Assembly (NCBI RefSeq): GCF_009696325.1
Contig: NZ_VUME01000003.1
Coordinates: 62,001 to 126,000, forward strand
Direction of reading: 5' to 3'
Length of the DNA stretch: 64,000 nucleotides
DNA from: Collinsella sp. WCA1-178-WT-3 (M1)
GTDB taxonomy: Bacteria; Actinomycetota; Coriobacteriia; Coriobacteriales; Coriobacteriaceae
Under the pieces are notes generated by a model, which saw nothing but the letters and a program-made list of their open reading frames with translations, made no database searches and was not told the DNA's origin. A program made the translations under genes and the position numbers. Each line of letters opens with the position of its first letter. The first letter of the stretch is position 1. Shown one piece after another: positions 61,950 to 64,000 of the stretch.

Positions 61950-64000
61950 GGGTCCTTCTCTCGAACATGCCCGTTACAGACTGGTCAACGATAAAGAATG
62001 GAATTGCTGGGTCGTTGATTAGTTTTGATATGTCCGTCACCATAGCGCCCGCCTTTGCAGGCCCGCCAATTCCAGAGAGGTCTACAACTCGATCCGTACC
62101 GTTTTCGATACGAATTAGGCCAAACGTAAGCTCACGCTGCTGCGATTCATCGAGCACCGACACGGAAGACAGCCGAGAGAGCTTAAGCTGCCTGGACAAC
62201 TTTCCACAAGTTGCATCAGCAGCGTAACCAATCTTGTTCACCAACCCCTCAAGCAAAGGAAGAATGCTTGGCTTTTCATCCGTTTTCGACATATTTAACA
62301 GTAGCATCTCATCCTGCGAAAACGCCAGTTGAGAACCCGATCTGACCTCCTTTGCGCCAGTAATAATCAAACGGTCTCCATCCACCTCAATCAGCTGTTT
62401 CTTGTAGATCTTCGACCTCGTGATACCGACGTACTCTAGGCCCTCCTTCTCCGCAAGTCCCCTCGCATACTCGCCAAGCGCTGCCGAGTCGCCCTCGATG
62501 CGCGCCGCAAGCCACACGGGAACCTGAGAGAACCGGAACACCGGCTTACCTTTCTTTTTGGCCTCATAGATAAAGAAATACGCAAACTGCTGGCTCGAAA
62601 AACCACCGTATTGCTTAGCATCGAGCCCCTGCTTGGTCGACAGCTCAAGCTTTGCGCCCATCTTGGGATCACGCGGTGAGTAAATCGTTGCCTTCCAGAA
62701 CGCGCCCGTATCCTCCTGCGGCATCCTCGAGATGTAGCACTGGCGGTAGTTGAGCGCACGGCGAATGCCCTCGACCTCTGCCGCTGCGTTCCAGCCGTCC
62801 GGAAGATACTTTCCCCTATAACGTTTGACTTCGTCGTCCTCGGTCCAGGCATCGTCAAAGACCTCACCCGTCTCGGGGTCAAAACCCGCAGTCATAAAAC
62901 TATTGACGACAAATCCGGCAGATCCAGGCATGCGATGGGTTTTCTTAAACAGCTCGGACTGCTCGCGCACGTATTTCTTAATCACATGCGAGTAGCCAAT
63001 GGGGTTCTCATACATTCCGGGGTGGCGCATCTGAATAAACAGCCCCAAGCGGCATGCCAGATAGGCATCATGAGCATGATGGAAATCGTTGGCTTCGCGG
63101 CATTTGACCAAGCCGGCCGCCTCACGGAGGTTGTGTGACACGCTCGCCTTAACGGGAACGATCTTAGTTCCCTCGTCGGCATAACGCGCCTCAAGCAACG
63201 CCTGCGCCATCTTAACCATCTGGCTCGTCTCCACGAGCTGACGCGCGACAAAGCCCTTCATAGCGTTCTCGTTTATGGAAGAACGCAGCAGGTTGCGATA
63301 CTTTTTATCGCCAATGAGCTTCGCTTGGTGCAGCTGCTTCCACGTTTCGCCCATCTTCCAGCGAATGCTCTTATCAATCAAAAGCTGGTCGGTCTTGTGC
63401 TGATTTTCCTCGCGATACACCAGCGCCTTGTTTTCGAGACTGTCGTCCTTAATGTAGGCACGCGGAATGATATGGTCGACCTCATACTCGCCCGAGCCCG
63501 CCATAAGTTTATTGAGATCGATAGCGCGGCCGGAATACAGGCATTTTCCGTTTTGCATCAGATAGAGGGTCAAGCGCTCGTCAAGGTCCACATTAGCTGC
63601 CTTGAGCTCCTTGAAATCGTCCATAACAGCCAGGTCGCCGCCCTCGGCCTTAAACGCCTTGAGCGCGTCCTCGATGACGTCCCAGCGCTTCGTGGTCCGC
63701 TTGCCCTTCTTCTTTTCGTCCTCGTCGCGAGTCACCTCAACAAAAACGTTAGCCGGCGCGTGCCCCGCAATCTTTGCGATTTCGTCAACAATGCGAATCG
63801 CCTGATTCAAGCTGCGACGAATCGCCGGGGATCCGGGAAGCTCATTTACGCCTAGAGACTTCTCGTGTTCGGCATAGTATTTTCGATTGTGTTCATCCAC
63901 TTTTTCCTGGAAGCCCAGTGTGTTGTCGTGGAGAATCTCCATCATCACCATAGTCTCGCCCAGGCGACGCTCAGAGCTGGGGTTTCCCTCTCGCAGCACG
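61936..64000 (-). CDS. cas9: Cas9 nuclease, C-terminal part (5' end outside window)
   Basis: About 688 C-terminal residues are visible. In order: RuvC-II with NVFVEVTRDEDEKKKG, the HNH nuclease YEVDHIIPRAYIKDDSLENK (catalytic His in DHII), RuvC-III with NDFHHAHDAYLACRLG, and a long PAM-interacting domain ending SVTGMFERRTRVGL. All catalytic residues that fall in the visible part are intact. It cuts DNA matching crRNA spacers with tracrRNA. The N-terminal RuvC-I and recognition lobe lie beyond position 64000. Confidence 0.97.
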   Translation of the reverse strand, partial: VLREGNPSSERRLGETMVMMEILHDNTLGFQEKVDEHNRKYYAEHEKSLGVNELPGSPAIRRSLNQAIRIVDEIAKIAGHAPANVFVEVTRDEDEKKKGKRTTKRWDVIEDALKAFKAEGGDLAVMDDFKELKAANVDLDERLTLYLMQNGKCLYSGRAIDLNKLMAGSGEYEVDHIIPRAYIKDDSLENKALVYREENQHKTDQLLIDKSIRWKMGETWKQLHQAKLIGDKKYRNLLRSSINENAMKGFVARQLVETSQMVKMAQALLEARYADEGTKIVPVKASVSHNLREAAGLVKCREANDFHHAHDAYLACRLGLFIQMRHPGMYENPIGYSHVIKKYVREQSELFKKTHRMPGSAGFVVNSFMTAGFDPETGEVFDDAWTEDDEVKRYRGKYLPDGWNAAAEVEGIRRALNYRQCYISRMPQEDTGAFWKATIYSPRDPKMGAKLELSTKQGLDAKQYGGFSSQQFAYFFIYEAKKKGKPVFRFSQVPVWLAARIEGDSAALGEYARGLAEKEGLEYVGITRSKIYKKQLIEVDGDRLIITGAKEVRSGSQLAFSQDEMLLLNMSKTDEKPSILPLLEGLVNKIGYAADATCGKLSRQLKLSRLSSVSVLDESQQRELTFGLIRIENGTDRVVDLSGIGGPAKAGAMVTDISKLINDPAIPFFIVDQSVTGMFERRTRVGL

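Overview
The window is about 64 kb of high-GC bacterial DNA with short intergenic gaps and strong AGGAGG-type ribosome-binding sites. Several traits suggest an intestinal actinobacterium of class Coriobacteriia, most likely a Collinsella relative: the Coriobacteria-like pst, queuosine and surface-protein genes, Tat and lipobox export signals, a class III fructose bisphosphatase, and a type II-A CRISPR system whose repeat begins GTTTTGGAGCAGTGTC. The genus is inference; no rRNA is present.

Layout. 1-2.4 kb: the end of an exonuclease gene, a protein with a DUF559-like nuclease core, and a 41-bp inverted-repeat element. 2.4-5.2 kb: a metal-resistance locus (SmtB/CadC-type repressor, free HMA metallochaperone, HMA-less P1B ATPase) with three matching operator boxes. 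5.3-16.9 kb, mostly minus strand: Cof phosphatase, Uup-like ABC-F, pstSCAB, PepV-like peptidase, Gph-like phosphatase, a degV pseudogene, LOG protein and tgt. 17-31 kb: a coiled-coil tail-anchored protein, queA and queH (completing queuosine genes with tgt), a methionyl-tRNA synthetase, an RsmF-like methyltransferase, DegV, fbp and two GtrA proteins. 31.3-39.8 kb: a cobalamin riboswitch followed by a 2404-residue surface protein and a smaller DUF4430 protein. 40-51 kb: ABC1 kinase, phasin-like protein, C69 dipeptidase, a FolD/FchA pair, lipoprotein, secreted PI-PLC-like protein and an ADP-ribosylglycohydrolase.

51.0-54.4 kb is made of phage fragments on both strands, two tRNA genes and a MuF-type nuclease domain. 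54.4-64.0 kb is a type II-A CRISPR-Cas locus: an array of 85 full repeats and 84 spacers (each boundary was counted), then csn2, cas2, cas1 and the 3' part of cas9, all on the minus strand with 4-14 bp overlaps. The leader is next to csn2, so the oldest end of the array faces the phage fragments.

Most striking observations: (1) a degenerate 86th repeat (30 of 36 matches) lies 2235 bp beyond the old end of the array, and the DNA between is phage structural-gene sequence cut off flush at both repeats, as if a multi-gene phage fragment occupies a spacer position; (2) the B12 riboswitch in front of a giant surface protein carrying transcobalamin-like DUF4430 modules suggests a cobalamin-related surface system; (3) the FolD homologue lacks the usual catalytic lysine and glutamine and is coupled to a separate cyclohydrolase-family gene; (4) a family of near-perfect palindromes with a GGGACGGGGCT core, one of which supplies a gene's stop codon.
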